A stretch of DNA of 64,000 nt, from assembly GCF_000317045.1 (NCBI RefSeq), contig NC_019703.1, forward strand, positions 1,662,501 through 1,726,500. The letters run 5' to 3'. The notes beneath the pieces are model-generated. The model was not told the DNA's origin. It ran no database searches and saw only the letters and a list, made by a program, of their open reading frames with translations. This stretch comes from Geitlerinema sp. PCC 7407 (GTDB taxonomy: Bacteria; Cyanobacteriota; Cyanobacteriia; PCC-7407). Numbering within the stretch: position 1 is the stretch's first letter; each line of letters opens with the position of its first letter. The translations under genes and the position numbers were made by a program. Shown here in pieces: positions 1-9,512 of this stretch.

Positions 1-24
1 CCCGGAGGCGATCGCCCCTCAAGC

Positions 25-50
25 CAAAAAAGCAGGGCGATCGCCCTGCT
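25..50 (-). terminator. Terminator built on a HIP1 palindrome
   Basis: Positions 31-50 are a perfect 20-base palindrome with the HIP1-type core GCGATCGC at its centre. Read on the minus strand it is followed by a run of six T (positions 26-31), the layout of an intrinsic terminator. It lies downstream of the minus-strand ATPase gene that ends at 87 and probably terminates it. Confidence 0.7.
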
Positions 51-86
51 CTTGCTCAAAAACCCGCTTGCGGTCAGGCTCGAACC

Positions 87-1268
87 CTAATTCATCGGCG
101 CAAACCGAATTTTGAGATAATCCTCTTCCATCTTGGCCCCCGACGGCTGCAGCGCCGCCAAAGCCTGGGGCAGCACCAAGTTGCGGCGATGGTTGCCGAT
201 GCGAATATTCAGCTCATCGCCCGACTTGCTCAGGTCGATTTGGCTCTTGGGAATGCCGGGGAGATAGACCTCCAAGCTGTACTGATTTTGCTCCTGCACG
301 ACCCGCAGCGTTGTTTCCTTGTAGTAAACCTGGGCCGGGTCTTCGTCTGCGTAGAGCGTCTCCTTTAGGCGCTCCAGCGCTTCGAGGCCGCACATTTCCT
401 CGGAGTAGAGCGGCACCTCTTTGATCGGCAGCGGCCGGAAGTTCTCGTGAATCTCGTCGCGATACTGCTTCTGGTTCTCTTTCCAGCGCTGGAAAAAGGG
501 ATCTTGGACCTGATCGGGGATGATCCGGTTTGCGACGACTAGGTCAGTGCCCACGTTGTAGAGGCTCAGGTATGCGTGGGCGCGCAAAGACTCTTTGATC
601 ACCATTTTCTCGGGGTTGGTGACTAGGCGCACCGAGGTTTGGGTGGGATCGGTCAGCACCTTCTCCAGGGCCTCGATCTGCTCGTAAAACTCGTAGGGCG
701 CGTCCATCACTTCCTTGTTGGGCAGCGAGAAGCCCGCGATCGGCCGGAACAGGGGCTCAAACACCGGACGCAGGGCGACGGACATGGCCTGAAGCGGCTT
801 GTAGAAGCGGCGCATGTACCAGCCTGCGACTTCGGGCAGGCTCAGAAGGCGCAGGGCGGTCCCGGTGGGGGCCGAGTCGATGATCAGCACGTCGTACTCG
901 CCTTCGTCGTAGTGCCGCTTCATGCGCACCAGGCTGAAGATCTCGTCCATGCCCGGCAAGATGGCCAGCTCTTCGGCCTCCACGCCCTCGAGCCCCCGGG
1001 CCTGCAACACCTGGGTGATGTAGCGCTTGACGGCACCCCAGTTGTTTTCGAGCTCCATCAGGGCGTCGAGCTCGGCGCCCCACAGGTTGGGCTTGACGAG
1101 GCGGGGCTCGTGGGACAGCTCCATGTCAAAGCTGTCGGCGAGGGAGTGAGCTGGGTCTGTGCTCAGCACCAGGGTCTTGTAGCCCAGCTCCGCACAGCGG
1201 AGACCTGTGGCGGCTGCAACGGAGGTTTTCCCAACGCCGCCCTTGCCGGTCATCAGAATTACGCGCAT
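87..1268 (-). CDS. ArsA/GET3-like ATPase with C-terminal HSP20-like domain
   Basis: This is a 393-residue P-loop ATPase of the ArsA/TRC40 group. The deviant Walker A GKGGVGKT is at residues 8-15, the switch I motif DPAHS at about 39-43, and a switch II-like [10 protein letters not shown] near 132. The last ~80 residues (from about 315) form a small beta domain with the look of the ArsA HSP20-like domain. Family members move tail-anchored proteins or, as ArsA, energise metalloid efflux. No arsenite-binding cysteine cluster and no arsB or arsR neighbour is visible, so an arsenic role is unlikely and a chaperone or targeting role is inferred. It is transcribed alone, with a terminator just downstream. 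The ATG follows a weak GGACTCTCC leader. Confidence 0.88.
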   Translation of the reverse strand: MRVILMTGKGGVGKTSVAAATGLRCAELGYKTLVLSTDPAHSLADSFDMELSHEPRLVKPNLWGAELDALMELENNWGAVKRYITQVLQARGLEGVEAEELAILPGMDEIFSLVRMKRHYDEGEYDVLIIDSAPTGTALRLLSLPEVAGWYMRRFYKPLQAMSVALRPVFEPLFRPIAGFSLPNKEVMDAPYEFYEQIEALEKVLTDPTQTSVRLVTNPEKMVIKESLRAHAYLSLYNVGTDLVVANRIIPDQVQDPFFQRWKENQKQYRDEIHENFRPLPIKEVPLYSEEMCGLEALERLKETLYADEDPAQVYYKETTLRVVQEQNQYSLEVYLPGIPKSQIDLSKSGDELNIRIGNHRRNLVLPQALAALQPSGAKMEEDYLKIRFAPMN

Positions 1269-1574
1269 GGAGAGTCCTGCTCTGTCTGAGAAGTGTTTAT
1301 ATTTGTTTACATGATAGTACGGGACCGCAAAAGCCTATCTACTCTGGGCATCAGATAAAAATCGGGTGCTCCGAGCGCGACTCAAGGGCCAGAGAAAAGC
1401 GCGATCGCCCCTCAGCGGTTTCTAAGGCTCTGGCCCGCAAAATGAAAACATCCTTAGCAAGGATATTGGGCTGCTAGCTTTATCGCTTCGCTTTCAGACA
1501 AATTTAAAATTCAGCAGATATTTTCTGTTGCTGTGGGGATAACTAGAGTTAACGCTGTTTACCAGATCTAACTT
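1269..1574. other. Intergenic region between divergent genes
   Basis: These 306 bases separate the ATPase gene (minus strand) from the hypothetical gene starting at 1575. GC falls sharply after about 1440, where the AT-rich part should hold the promoter of the plus-strand gene. One HIP1 site lies near 1400. No clear gene, repeat or consensus promoter was recognised. Confidence 0.4.
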
Positions 1575-1973
1575 ATGCCCATATCAACTCTTGAAATTAT
1601 TACATTAGTCAAAGTATCTATGGAGTCTTATAAGGCCGCTAGATATGCTGGTTATGCTGTGAAGAGCATCTATGAAGATTTAGTTCACTCTGGAAAAAAG
1701 GAGCTGGGTGAATTCTATCTCAAGGATGGAAACTATATAACTTGGAAAATTAAAGTCAGAGTTACAGGTAATAGAGGCAGGTATTTAAAATTAAAATCCA
1801 ATCTCTCAGACGACACAATAAGAGTCTCTGCCGATGGCTATAAACCGAGTAAGTATCTTCAAATGCGTTTAGAAGAATGGATGGCTTTTGCAGCCTATGT
1901 GAAAACCCGAGATAGCCGCTTGAAATCCTGTCTTGAAGATGTGCTTGATAGACTTGTAGCTGATGTACGCTGA
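1575..1973 (+). CDS. Hypothetical protein, 132 aa
   Basis: No family was recognised. The protein is mixed alpha/beta with many charged residues, no signal peptide and no membrane segment. The N-terminus (about residues 5-40) is likely helical, the centre (44-80) likely beta strands, and the C-terminus (95-132) helical. GC is lower than in the flanking genes and there is no HIP1 site, which fits a recently acquired accessory gene. An overlapping minus-strand frame (1762-2067) is judged to be its shadow. It is convergent with the Uma2-like gene downstream. The reality of the ORF is likely; its function is unknown. Confidence 0.5.
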   Translation: MPISTLEIITLVKVSMESYKAARYAGYAVKSIYEDLVHSGKKELGEFYLKDGNYITWKIKVRVTGNRGRYLKLKSNLSDDTIRVSADGYKPSKYLQMRLEEWMAFAAYVKTRDSRLKSCLEDVLDRLVADVR

Positions 1974-2063
1974 TCAGAAATAATTGAGCGTCTAATTTTT
2001 TGCTGGTCTCCTGATGCTTCTTATTGAGACTAGCTCGAAATACTTCTGGAAGTGAGTAAGGTT

Positions 2064-2627
2064 TCACGATTCCAGAGAAACGTTCTTGTAGAGCGAATCG
2101 ATCGCTAGCTCAATCTCTAAGCCTTCGAGAATAAGGGTTTCGCCAGCACTGTAGGGATGATAGAACCACGTATGTCCTTCCCCGCGCCGGTATCGCTCAA
2201 CGCTGACTTTCTCAGAGTCGATCAGCACGTATTCTTTTAGGCTGCTGAGATTGCGATAGTTTCGAAATTTTTCCCCGCGATCGCTGGCTGCGGTGCCCGG
2301 AGAGAGGACTTCGGCGATCAGGCAGGGAGCCTGAATCAACTGCCTGCCCTGGAGATCGCGATCGCTGCATGTGACAACAAGGTCAGGGTAGTAATAAATC
2401 GAGTTGCTGACCTGGACTTTGACCTCTGCGACGGTTGCTATGCAGCCGCGCTTTTGCAGATGGGGGCGCAGCTCGCTGTACAAGTTGAGAGCAAGCAAAT
2501 TGTGGGCAACGCTGCCACCCGTTATTGCGGTGATGGTCCCGTTCACATATTCGTGACGAGTGTCTTGCTGGGCTTCCCAGGCTAGATAGGCTTCTGCGCT
2601 GAGATGGGGCTCAGGGGAGGCAATCAT
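2064..2627 (-). CDS. Uma2-family (DUF820) putative restriction-endonuclease-fold protein
   Basis: This 187-residue protein matches the Uma2/DUF820 family that is multiplied in cyanobacterial genomes. Visible hallmarks are the N-terminal AYLAWEAQ..RHEYVNG segment, a central YYYPDLVVTC, and IAEVLSPGTAASDRGEKFRNY, where the D, ExL and K positions resemble a PD-(D/E)XK nuclease core. The family's biological role is unsettled: proposals include mobile-element-linked nucleases. The length is normal for the family and the frame is intact. The neighbours give no functional clue; it stands alone between an unknown gene and a channel gene. Confidence 0.85.
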   Translation of the reverse strand: MIASPEPHLSAEAYLAWEAQQDTRHEYVNGTITAITGGSVAHNLLALNLYSELRPHLQKRGCIATVAEVKVQVSNSIYYYPDLVVTCSDRDLQGRQLIQAPCLIAEVLSPGTAASDRGEKFRNYRNLSSLKEYVLIDSEKVSVERYRRGEGHTWFYHPYSAGETLILEGLEIELAIDSLYKNVSLES

Positions 2628-2896
2628 AATTCAGCCTTCAAGGCTTTCAGGGATATGTATATTGTCTTATTTTCTGTGGAATCTGTGAAAGATGCAGTGA
2701 GTCTAGAATTTTAGAGTTTAAAGCATTGACCTAAATTGGCTAGTTAGCTGGAATTTGTATGTCTTTTTGAAAGATGACTAATTTGTAAAAAGTTAAGGCA
2801 AGTCTGATTTTTCGAACTCTTGTCTTGATTTACTGAATATTAATGTCGGTTCTCAATAAAAAGCTTTGCGCAACGTCTTTACTTTTTGATTCTCGA

Positions 2897-3706
2897 TTAT
2901 TTGATTAGGCGATCGCCGCAGCGCTTGCAGAACTGGGCGTCAGTGTCATGGAAGCGGAGGCCACAGCCAGAGCACAGAATTTCGACTTGATTGGCGGTTT
3001 TGACGAGGCGCTTGAAGAGGTCGCCGAGCTGGGTTGGGATGAGGGCAATGCCGGTCAGGATCATCAGCACGGTCAGGGCGCGACCTGCCTCGGAAATGGG
3101 CGTCACGTCCCCAAAGCCGACTGTGGACATGGTGACGACCGAGAAGTAAAACGCGTCTAGAAAGGTGTCGAAGGATTCAGGATTTTTAGGATTTTCGACC
3201 TGATAGATTAGGCCAGAAAAAACAAAAATAATGCTGAAAAGCGTGAAGAGAATGCGGGCAAGAATCGCGCTGTCTTCGCTGCTGACATAGCCAAAAATGG
3301 TCCGGCCTTCGAAGAAGCGAACCAGTCGCAAAATCCGGAACCAGCGCAGGACGCGGATAAAGCCGATGCCTGTTGCTCCTAGCAAAATCGGCGAGACAGC
3401 GATCAGATCGATCAGGGAATACAGCTTGAAAAAATGGGCAAGGCGATTTTCGGCGCTCCAAAATCGCAGGAGATATTCGCCCAAAAATAGCAGCAAAATC
3501 CCGAAATTTAGAGTGTCCAGCTTCAGCCGCACGCTGTCTGGAATAGCGTAGGTTTCAACGACGAAAATCGCGGCAGAGAGGACGACTAAGCCGGTGATGC
3601 TGAGGGTGATGGCTCGTCCTAGGGGCGTCTCGATGTCCTCGAGGTAAAAGCGGACTTGGGCTCGCCAGTTGTCGGGTGTGAGGGGGGATTTGATCCGGTC
3701 ATCCAT
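2897..3706 (-). CDS. Voltage-gated-type potassium channel with C-terminal zinc ribbon
   Basis: This is an integral membrane ion transporter of about 269 residues. Several hydrophobic helices precede a pore loop with the filter STVGFGDVTP, the potassium-channel TVGFGD signature. An S4-like helix carrying spaced arginines (IRVLRWFRILRLVRFF) suggests voltage sensing. The C-terminus ends in CSGCG...CKRCG, a probable zinc ribbon. The frame is open back to 3811, but the ATG at 3706 (MDDRIKSPL) is preferred. The upstream extension is polar and basic, unlike the family's start, and would overlap the divergent TPR gene. It is probably monocistronic and located in the inner membrane. Confidence 0.87.
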   Translation of the reverse strand: MDDRIKSPLTPDNWRAQVRFYLEDIETPLGRAITLSITGLVVLSAAIFVVETYAIPDSVRLKLDTLNFGILLLFLGEYLLRFWSAENRLAHFFKLYSLIDLIAVSPILLGATGIGFIRVLRWFRILRLVRFFEGRTIFGYVSSEDSAILARILFTLFSIIFVFSGLIYQVENPKNPESFDTFLDAFYFSVVTMSTVGFGDVTPISEAGRALTVLMILTGIALIPTQLGDLFKRLVKTANQVEILCSGCGLRFHDTDAQFCKRCGDRLIK

Positions 3707-3809
3707 GGGCGATCGCCACTGAAAACGCCAACTTCTTGATTTTCCGTCTTGAAGGCAATTTTTCCCAGAAGAGGCTGGGGCAGACGCTTTCGGAGGCTGC
3801 GATAGTACC

Positions 3810-4367
3810 ATGCAAGAGCAGGCTATATTCCTTGGGGCTGTGACTTCAGAGCAGTTAGGTGTTGCGAAACAAGAATATTCAGCGGGGCGAGATGCCTTTG
3901 AGCGGGGCCGCTATGGGGACGCGGTGCGCAGCCTGGAGCGGGCCAACGCGCTGGTGAGTCCAGGATCGCGCTTTGGGGGAGAGGTGCAGATTTGGCTGGC
4001 GACGGCCTACGAAGCGGCGGGCCAGCGATCGGAGGCGATCGCCCTCTGCGCCAAGCTGAGCCGCCATCCCGATCCGGACACCCGAAAGCAGGGCCGCCGG
4101 CTGAAGTTCATCCTGGAAGCGCCCGCCCTGTCTAGGCGCAAAGAGTGGCTGGTGGAGATTCCCGACATGAGCCAGCTAGAGGAGAGCGATCCGAGCAATC
4201 AGCTCGGGAGCGCTGTGCAGGCGGTGAAGCGATCGCCCAAGCCCAAGCCCAAACCGGAACCCGAGCCCATCGACCTGAGCCAGGTCAACACCCAGGACAA
4301 TCGGTTTATCTGGCTGGCCCTGGGGCTGGCGGTGGTGCTGATTGGCGGGCTGGTGTGGCTGAGCTGA
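3810..4367 (+). CDS. Tetratricopeptide-like membrane-anchored protein
   Basis: The N-terminal half (about residues 17-110) has TPR-like helix pairs, for example the segment GRDAFERGRYGDAVRSLERA, followed by an AYEAAGQRSEAIALCAKL repeat. A Pro/Lys/Glu-rich linker follows at about 145-160. One C-terminal hydrophobic helix (WLALGLAVVLIGGLVWL) should anchor it with the TPR part in the cytoplasm. It lies just upstream of, and on the same strand as, a DUF3153 lipoprotein, so they may be co-expressed. Function is unknown; a scaffold role is inferred from the TPR fold. Confidence 0.7.
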   Translation: MQEQAIFLGAVTSEQLGVAKQEYSAGRDAFERGRYGDAVRSLERANALVSPGSRFGGEVQIWLATAYEAAGQRSEAIALCAKLSRHPDPDTRKQGRRLKFILEAPALSRRKEWLVEIPDMSQLEESDPSNQLGSAVQAVKRSPKPKPKPEPEPIDLSQVNTQDNRFIWLALGLAVVLIGGLVWLS

Positions 4368-4368
4368 G

Positions 4369-4391
4369 GCGCGCAGGAAGGGCGCGCTTTT
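4369..4391 (+). terminator. Weak GC hairpin with short T-run
   Basis: A GCGCGC...GCGCGC stem (4369-4374 with 4382-4387) with a 7-base loop is followed by TTTT. It sits immediately after the TPR gene stop and could partly terminate it before the DUF3153 gene. Confidence 0.45.
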
Positions 4392-4475
4392 GATGTTGGG
4401 CGGGTGAATCTCAGCGATACAATAAAGCCCGAGGGACGCTGCCCTTGGCCTTGCTGTTGGGAGTTATCGAAATCC

Positions 4476-5315
4476 ATGCCGTCTTACTCCATGACCCGTC
4501 GCCCCCGTCGAAACCCGCTTGCGCTGCTGGGCGCTTTTGTGGGGCGATCGCTGCGTGTTTTGGTCCGCTGGCGCGCTGTGTGGCTGCTGCTGCTCACCTC
4601 GCTGCTGCTGACCGGGTGCGTGAAATACGACGTCGGCGTCAACTTTGACAGTCCCCAGGGGGGCACGCTGGTGCAGCAGGTCCGACTGGATGAGCGCATC
4701 GGCAACGCCACAGCCCAGCAGTGGCTGGATGGCCTGACCCGTCGCGCCCGCCAGCTCGAGGGCAGCGCTCGCCGGTCGGGCGATCGCGCCCTCGAGATCA
4801 CCCTGCCCTTCGACAACGGACGCGATCTCAACCGCAAATTCAACGCCTTTTTCGAGCCTAGCGACTCTATTAATGGCCTCTTTAGCGCGCTGCCTGACGT
4901 AACGGCCCAGTTTGCTCTCCGGCAAAATAACTGGATTTTCTGGGTGCGCAATCGCTTGGTCTATGACCTCGATCTGCGGTCCCTGGGCGTCACTGGTCCC
5001 CAAGGTAACGTGATTGTCAGTCCAGGCTCCCTCGTCGATCTGGATTTTCGGCTGACGACGCCCGGCGGTGCGCGACCCATCGTGACTGCGCCAGGGGCGA
5101 TCGCCCCCCAGGTCGAGCAAGACGGCCGCCAGCTCCTCTGGCACCTCAAAGCAGGCCAGATCAACCACCTAGAGGCCGTCTTCTGGATGGCCAATCCGGT
5201 GGCCTTTGGGGCGCTGCTGATTGTCGCGATCGCCTTTGGTGGCTGGTATCTGCGCTACCGCGTCCTGCCCGCGCCCTCAGCGACGCCGCCTTCGGCCCCC
5301 GAACCCCAAAGCTAG
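4476..5315 (+). CDS. DUF3153 lipoprotein
   Basis: This matches the cyanobacterial DUF3153 family. A basic N-terminus and a hydrophobic signal end in the lipobox LLLTGC, after which the mature protein starts CVKYDVGVNFDSPQGG. A second hydrophobic segment near the C-terminus (AFGALLIVAIAFGGWYLRY) would make it a lipoprotein with a C-terminal membrane helix. The frame is open from 4404, but the ATG at 4476 (or 4491) gives a normal signal peptide; the extra N-terminal residues are cysteine- and proline-rich and unlikely. Function is unknown. It is convergent with msrP, with a long hairpin between them. Confidence 0.75.
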   Translation: MPSYSMTRRPRRNPLALLGAFVGRSLRVLVRWRAVWLLLLTSLLLTGCVKYDVGVNFDSPQGGTLVQQVRLDERIGNATAQQWLDGLTRRARQLEGSARRSGDRALEITLPFDNGRDLNRKFNAFFEPSDSINGLFSALPDVTAQFALRQNNWIFWVRNRLVYDLDLRSLGVTGPQGNVIVSPGSLVDLDFRLTTPGGARPIVTAPGAIAPQVEQDGRQLLWHLKAGQINHLEAVFWMANPVAFGALLIVAIAFGGWYLRYRVLPAPSATPPSAPEPQS

Positions 5316-5350
5316 GAGCTTCCGGTGCTCACGCTTGTTTGTGCATTGCT

Positions 5351-5387
5351 CAGAGGCCGAGTTCTCACAGCCAGAACTCGGCCTCTG
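5351..5387. terminator. 15-bp hairpin between convergent genes
   Basis: A perfect 15-bp inverted repeat (5351-5365 with 5373-5387, 7-base loop) sits between the convergent DUF3153 and msrP genes. It lacks a T-run on either side, but its place argues for a two-way transcription end. Confidence 0.6.
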
Positions 5388-5392
5388 CTGCC

Positions 5393-6388
5393 CTAGGCCC
5401 GCGCGTACAGGGACGCCACGTACTCGCCATAGCCGTTGTAGGGCAGCGTTTCCCGCATCTCCCACTCAAACTCGGCGGAATCTCCTACGAAGCGCTCCTC
5501 GGCCTGAGACCAGCGGGGATGGGGCTTTTGGGGATTCACATTCGCCTCAAAGCCATACTCGTTGGGCACCAGCGTATTCCAGTATGTGGCGGGCTGCCGC
5601 TCCACAAACTCGATTTTCACAATGGACTTGGCCCCCTTGAAGCCGTACTTCCAGGGCAGCACCATCCGCACCGGCGCGCCGTGCTGCTTGGGCAGGGTGT
5701 GGCCGTAGATGCCGATCGCGAAAAACGCCAGCTCGTTGGCCATTTCCTCGATCCGCAGGCCCTCGGTGTAGGGCCAGGGCAGCGACCCAAAGCTCAGCAG
5801 AGGACCGGGCGTCACCTCTTTGTCGTAGAACGAGGTGAACCGCACGAACTTGGCCTGGGAGGTGGGCTCGACGGCGGCGATCAGCGATCGCATGGGGAAG
5901 CCGATCCAGGGCAGCGCCATCGACCACGCCTCCACGCAGCGAAAGCGATACACCCGCTCCTCAATGGGGAACTGGGTGCGCAGATCGTCCAAATCGTAGG
6001 TTTTGGGATTCTTGACCAGGCCCGAGACCTCCACTTTCCAGCTCTCGGTTGGCAAGGCCCGAGCATTGCGCCAGACGGCATTTTTGCTGCTGCCGAACTC
6101 GTAGAAGTTGTTGTAGGTGGCGGCCAAAAGCTCTGTTGTGATGGGGCGATCGACCTGGGCGAAGGCAGGGTTGCGCGCAATGCCAGTCAGCGGCTGCACC
6201 CCAGGGCGCACGTTCTCTAGGGTGAGCTCATCTTTTTGGGTGCTGCAACCGGTCAGAGACAGGGCACCGAGACCGACCCCCGCGCCAATGACAGACTTGA
6301 GAAAGCGCCGCCGATTCCAGAAAAACTGCTCTGACGTGACGGCGCGATCGGGCATTTCCCAGGGCTTGGGCACACGAATGAAGACCAT
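5393..6388 (-). CDS. msrP: Methionine-sulfoxide reductase catalytic subunit MsrP (YedY)
   Basis: This is a molybdopterin enzyme of the sulfite-oxidase fold that repairs oxidised methionine in periplasmic proteins. The twin-arginine signal NRRRFLKSVIGAGVGLGAL lies near residue 26 and is followed by a lipobox-like LTGC. The molybdenum-ligand cysteine is in YRFRCVEAWSM, followed by PWIGFP as in E. coli YedY. GAPVRMVLPWKYGFKGAKSI is also conserved. At 331 residues it matches the family length. The haem partner MsrQ is not adjacent, so electron supply must come from elsewhere. It is a single gene, divergent from crtO. Confidence 0.93.
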   Translation of the reverse strand: MVFIRVPKPWEMPDRAVTSEQFFWNRRRFLKSVIGAGVGLGALSLTGCSTQKDELTLENVRPGVQPLTGIARNPAFAQVDRPITTELLAATYNNFYEFGSSKNAVWRNARALPTESWKVEVSGLVKNPKTYDLDDLRTQFPIEERVYRFRCVEAWSMALPWIGFPMRSLIAAVEPTSQAKFVRFTSFYDKEVTPGPLLSFGSLPWPYTEGLRIEEMANELAFFAIGIYGHTLPKQHGAPVRMVLPWKYGFKGAKSIVKIEFVERQPATYWNTLVPNEYGFEANVNPQKPHPRWSQAEERFVGDSAEFEWEMRETLPYNGYGEYVASLYARA

Positions 6389-6551
6389 GACAACCTGACG
6401 CTCAACAATCCTTTACAAACTCTAGCCTGATCCCGGGGGCGACAACCCCAAAACCCATCTCCTAGCAGAGGCTGCTCTCTAGCCAACGGTTGATTGAGGG
6501 CGATCGCCCACCGCCTAGGCTAAGGTCATCCGCATCGCCAGAGAGCCAGGC

Positions 6552-8246
6552 ATGGACACCTACGACGTGATTATCATTGGCGCAGGCCACAATGGGCTGG
6601 TTTGCGCTGCTTATCTGCTAAAAGCGGGCTATAGCGTCCTCTTGCTTGAGAAACGCTCCGTTCCTGGAGGCGCGGCCACGACTGAAGAAGTGATGCCCGA
6701 GGAGGCCCCTGGTTTTCGGTTCAACCTCTGCGCCATCGATCATGAGTTTATTCACCTCGGGCCGGTGGTGGAGGAGCTAGAGCTGACGAAGTACGGCCTG
6801 GAGTATCTGCCCTGTGATCCGGTGGTGTTTTGTCCCCACCCCGACGGCAAGTACTTTTTGGGGCACAAGTCGGTGGAAAAGACCTGCGCCGAGATTGCCC
6901 GCTACAGCGATCGCGACGCTCGCAAATACGCCGAATTTAGCGCCTTTTGGCAAAAGATGATTCAGGCCCTGATCCCGGTGTTTAACGCGCCGCCCCAGTC
7001 CTTTTTGGACATTGCGGGCAACTACGACCTGGACAAGCTGCGAGACCTGCTGGCGGTGTTGGATATTCCCCACCGCACGCTGGATCTGGTGCGCCTGATG
7101 CTCAGCAGCCCGGAAGATCTGCTCAACGAGTGGTTTGACAGCGAATTTCTCAAGGCTCCGCTGGCGCGCTTGGCTTCGGAGCTAGGAGCGCCGCCTTCGC
7201 AAAAAGGCATTGCCATCGGGGCGATCATGATGGCAATGCGTCACAACCCCGGCATGGCCCGACCGAAGGGCGGGACGGGGGCGCTGGTGGATGCCTTGGT
7301 GCGACTGGTGCGCGAGCAGGGCGGGGTGATCCTCACTGAGCAAAGTGTCGATCGCGTGCTGATCGACGAGGGCAAGGTGGTGGGGGTGCGCACTCACCAG
7401 GGCCAGGAGTATCGAGCCAACCACGGCGTGATTTCCAATATCGATGCGCGGCGGCTGTTTTTGCAGTGTGTCGAGGCGGCGGACGTGGACGCAGCGGACC
7501 CAGAACTGCGCGATCGCCTGACCCGCAAGATCGTCAACAACAACGAAACCATTCTGAAAATCGACTGTGCCCTGTCAGAGGCACCGCGCTTCGAGCGCTT
7601 TGAGCACCGGGACGAGTTTCTGATTGGCTCTGTGCTGATTGCCGATTCGGTGCGCCAGGTGGAAATTGCCCACAGCAAGCCGACGGTAGGCGAGATTCCC
7701 GATGCTGACCCGTCTTTCTATGCGGTGGTGCCGACGATGCGGGATCCCTCTATGGCGCCCCCCGGACAGCACACGCTGTGGATCGAGTTTTTTGCGCCCT
7801 ACCAGATTGCGGGGGCGGAGGGCACGGGCCAAAACGGCACAGGCTGGACAACCGAGCTCAAGGAGCAGGTGGCTGATCGCGTGCTGGACAAGCTGGCGGA
7901 CTATGCCCCTAATCTGAAGCAGTCGATTATCGCGCGGCGGGTCGAGAGTCCGGCAGAGCTGGGCGATCGCCTGGGTGCCTACAAGGGCAACTACTACCAC
8001 ATGGATATGACCCTGGAGCAGATGGTGTTTCTGCGGCCGCTGCCAGAGATTGCCAACTACAAAACCCCTCTGGAGGGCCTCTATCTCACCGGGGCGGGCA
8101 CCCATCCGGGGGGCTCGATTTCGGGGATGCCGGGTCGCAACTGCGCGCGGGTGTTTTTGCAGGCCCAGCGATCGCCCTGGCAGTCGCTGGCGGAGGCGGG
8201 CCGATCTCTGGGAGGAGTCGCAAAGTCGGTGTTTGGGCTCTTCTAG
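6552..8246 (+). CDS. crtO: Beta-carotene ketolase, CrtO type
   Basis: This is an FAD-dependent, phytoene-desaturase-like oxidoreductase of 564 residues. The dinucleotide fold VIIIGAGHNGLVCAAYL is at the N-terminus, followed by LLEKRSVPGGAATTEE. A C-terminal FAD motif, GLYLTGAGTHPGGSISGMPG, closes the fold. The sequence agrees closely, along its length, with what I know of Synechocystis CrtO, including CAIDHEFI, SPEDLLNEWFDSE and RPKGGTGAL. CrtO enzymes place 4-keto groups on beta-carotene to give echinenone, the chromophore precursor of orange carotenoid protein. It is divergent from msrP. The ATG follows GAGAGCCAGGC. Confidence 0.92.
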   Translation: MDTYDVIIIGAGHNGLVCAAYLLKAGYSVLLLEKRSVPGGAATTEEVMPEEAPGFRFNLCAIDHEFIHLGPVVEELELTKYGLEYLPCDPVVFCPHPDGKYFLGHKSVEKTCAEIARYSDRDARKYAEFSAFWQKMIQALIPVFNAPPQSFLDIAGNYDLDKLRDLLAVLDIPHRTLDLVRLMLSSPEDLLNEWFDSEFLKAPLARLASELGAPPSQKGIAIGAIMMAMRHNPGMARPKGGTGALVDALVRLVREQGGVILTEQSVDRVLIDEGKVVGVRTHQGQEYRANHGVISNIDARRLFLQCVEAADVDAADPELRDRLTRKIVNNNETILKIDCALSEAPRFERFEHRDEFLIGSVLIADSVRQVEIAHSKPTVGEIPDADPSFYAVVPTMRDPSMAPPGQHTLWIEFFAPYQIAGAEGTGQNGTGWTTELKEQVADRVLDKLADYAPNLKQSIIARRVESPAELGDRLGAYKGNYYHMDMTLEQMVFLRPLPEIANYKTPLEGLYLTGAGTHPGGSISGMPGRNCARVFLQAQRSPWQSLAEAGRSLGGVAKSVFGLF

Positions 8247-8378
8247 GGCGATCGCCCGCGCTTTACCCCGGGGGGCGGGCAGCGCTAGGCTGAACCTGCA
8301 CCCAGTGCGGGATTTGGGGCTGTCAAGCTGCCCCGCCCGCGCCTGGGGATAGACAAGCGTGATAGGGAGGAAAGGGCC

Positions 8379-9512
8379 ATGACCCAGCAGGTGTTGATTT
8401 TGGGAGGAGCGGGCCGCATCGGTTTCAGCGTGGCCCAGGATGTGCTGGCCCACACCGAAGCTGAAGTGACGATTACCGGTCGCCAGCCCGCTCAGGGGGC
8501 GATCGCCGCTCAGCAACTGGGCGATCGCGCGCGCTTTTTGGCCCTGGATCTGGCGGAGGTCGAGGGCCTCCAAAGGGCGATTGCCGCTGCTGACCTAGTG
8601 ATTCACTGCGCAGGCCCCTTTCACTACCGAGACGGCCGCGTCCTCGACCAGTGCATCGACCAAGGCGTCCCCTACCTAGACGTCAGCGATAACCGCAGCT
8701 TTACCCAGCGAGCCCTGGCTAAGGGCGATCGCGCTGCTGAGGCCGGAGTCACCGCCATCGTCAACACCGGCATTTTTCCCGGCATTTCCAATAGCCTCGT
8801 CAAGCGGGATGTGGAGCAGCTCGACCAGGTAGACACCATTCACCTGAGCTACATCGTCGCGGGCTCGGGCGGCGCGGGTCTGACGGTGATGCGCACGACG
8901 TTTTTAGGGCTTCAGCGGCCCTTTCAGGCGCGCATCGACGGCCAGTGGCAGGAGGTCGAGCCCTATACCGAGCGAGAAGCGGTGGAGTTTCCGGCGCCCT
9001 ATGGCCGCGCCCACGTGTACTGGTACGAAATGCCCGAAACGGTCACCCTGGCGAATACTTTCGGCGCCAAAACGGTGATCACCAAGTTTGGCTCCCTGCC
9101 CGACTTTTACAACCATCTCACCTGGATGGCGGCCCACCGCTTCCCGACGGCCCTGCTGCAAAATCCCGCCACCGTCGAGTTTCTCTCGCGGGTCAGCTAC
9201 GCCATGACCAACGTCACCGATCGCTTTAGCGGTATCGGGGTGGCCATGCGCTCCCAGGTGACGGGCACCAAGGCCGGAGAAGCGGCCCAGGTCGTATCGA
9301 GCCTGGTGCACCCCAACACGGCGATCGCCGCGGGTGCAGGCACTGGCAGCCTAGCGGAGCTGATCCTGACGGGCCAACTGCGTAAACCGGGCGTGTGGCC
9401 CGTAGAGGCTGCCCTCTCGACGGCTCAGTTTGAAGCCACGATGGCCCAGCGCCAGGTCACGCTTTATCCGGGGCAGCCAACTCCCCTAGTCCTCAAAGGG
9501 CTCAAAGTCTGA
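8379..9512 (+). CDS. Saccharopine-dehydrogenase-like NAD(P)-binding protein
   Basis: The N-terminal Rossmann motif [11 protein letters not shown] (residues 5-15) and the layout [29 protein letters not shown] and [10 protein letters not shown] fit the saccharopine dehydrogenase NADP-binding family. In cyanobacteria such proteins are usually uncharacterised reductases; lysine metabolism cannot be claimed. Length (377) is typical. A GGGAGGAAAGGGCC leader upstream of the ATG offers strong ribosome binding. It follows crtO on the same strand after 132 bases, and its last 27 bases overlap the antisense rubredoxin gene. Confidence 0.8.
   Translation: MTQQVLILGGAGRIGFSVAQDVLAHTEAEVTITGRQPAQGAIAAQQLGDRARFLALDLAEVEGLQRAIAAADLVIHCAGPFHYRDGRVLDQCIDQGVPYLDVSDNRSFTQRALAKGDRAAEAGVTAIVNTGIFPGISNSLVKRDVEQLDQVDTIHLSYIVAGSGGAGLTVMRTTFLGLQRPFQARIDGQWQEVEPYTEREAVEFPAPYGRAHVYWYEMPETVTLANTFGAKTVITKFGSLPDFYNHLTWMAAHRFPTALLQNPATVEFLSRVSYAMTNVTDRFSGIGVAMRSQVTGTKAGEAAQVVSSLVHPNTAIAAGAGTGSLAELILTGQLRKPGVWPVEAALSTAQFEATMAQRQVTLYPGQPTPLVLKGLKV

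Noticed and set aside
66-90. tRNA T-arm-like GGTTCGAGCC on the minus strand
   Set aside because: It lies at the stop of the ATPase gene, and no acceptor stem, anticodon arm or D-arm fits around it.
1762-2067. Minus-strand ORF of 101 aa
   Set aside because: Shadow of the plus-strand gene 1575-1973; no ribosome site and no recognisable product.
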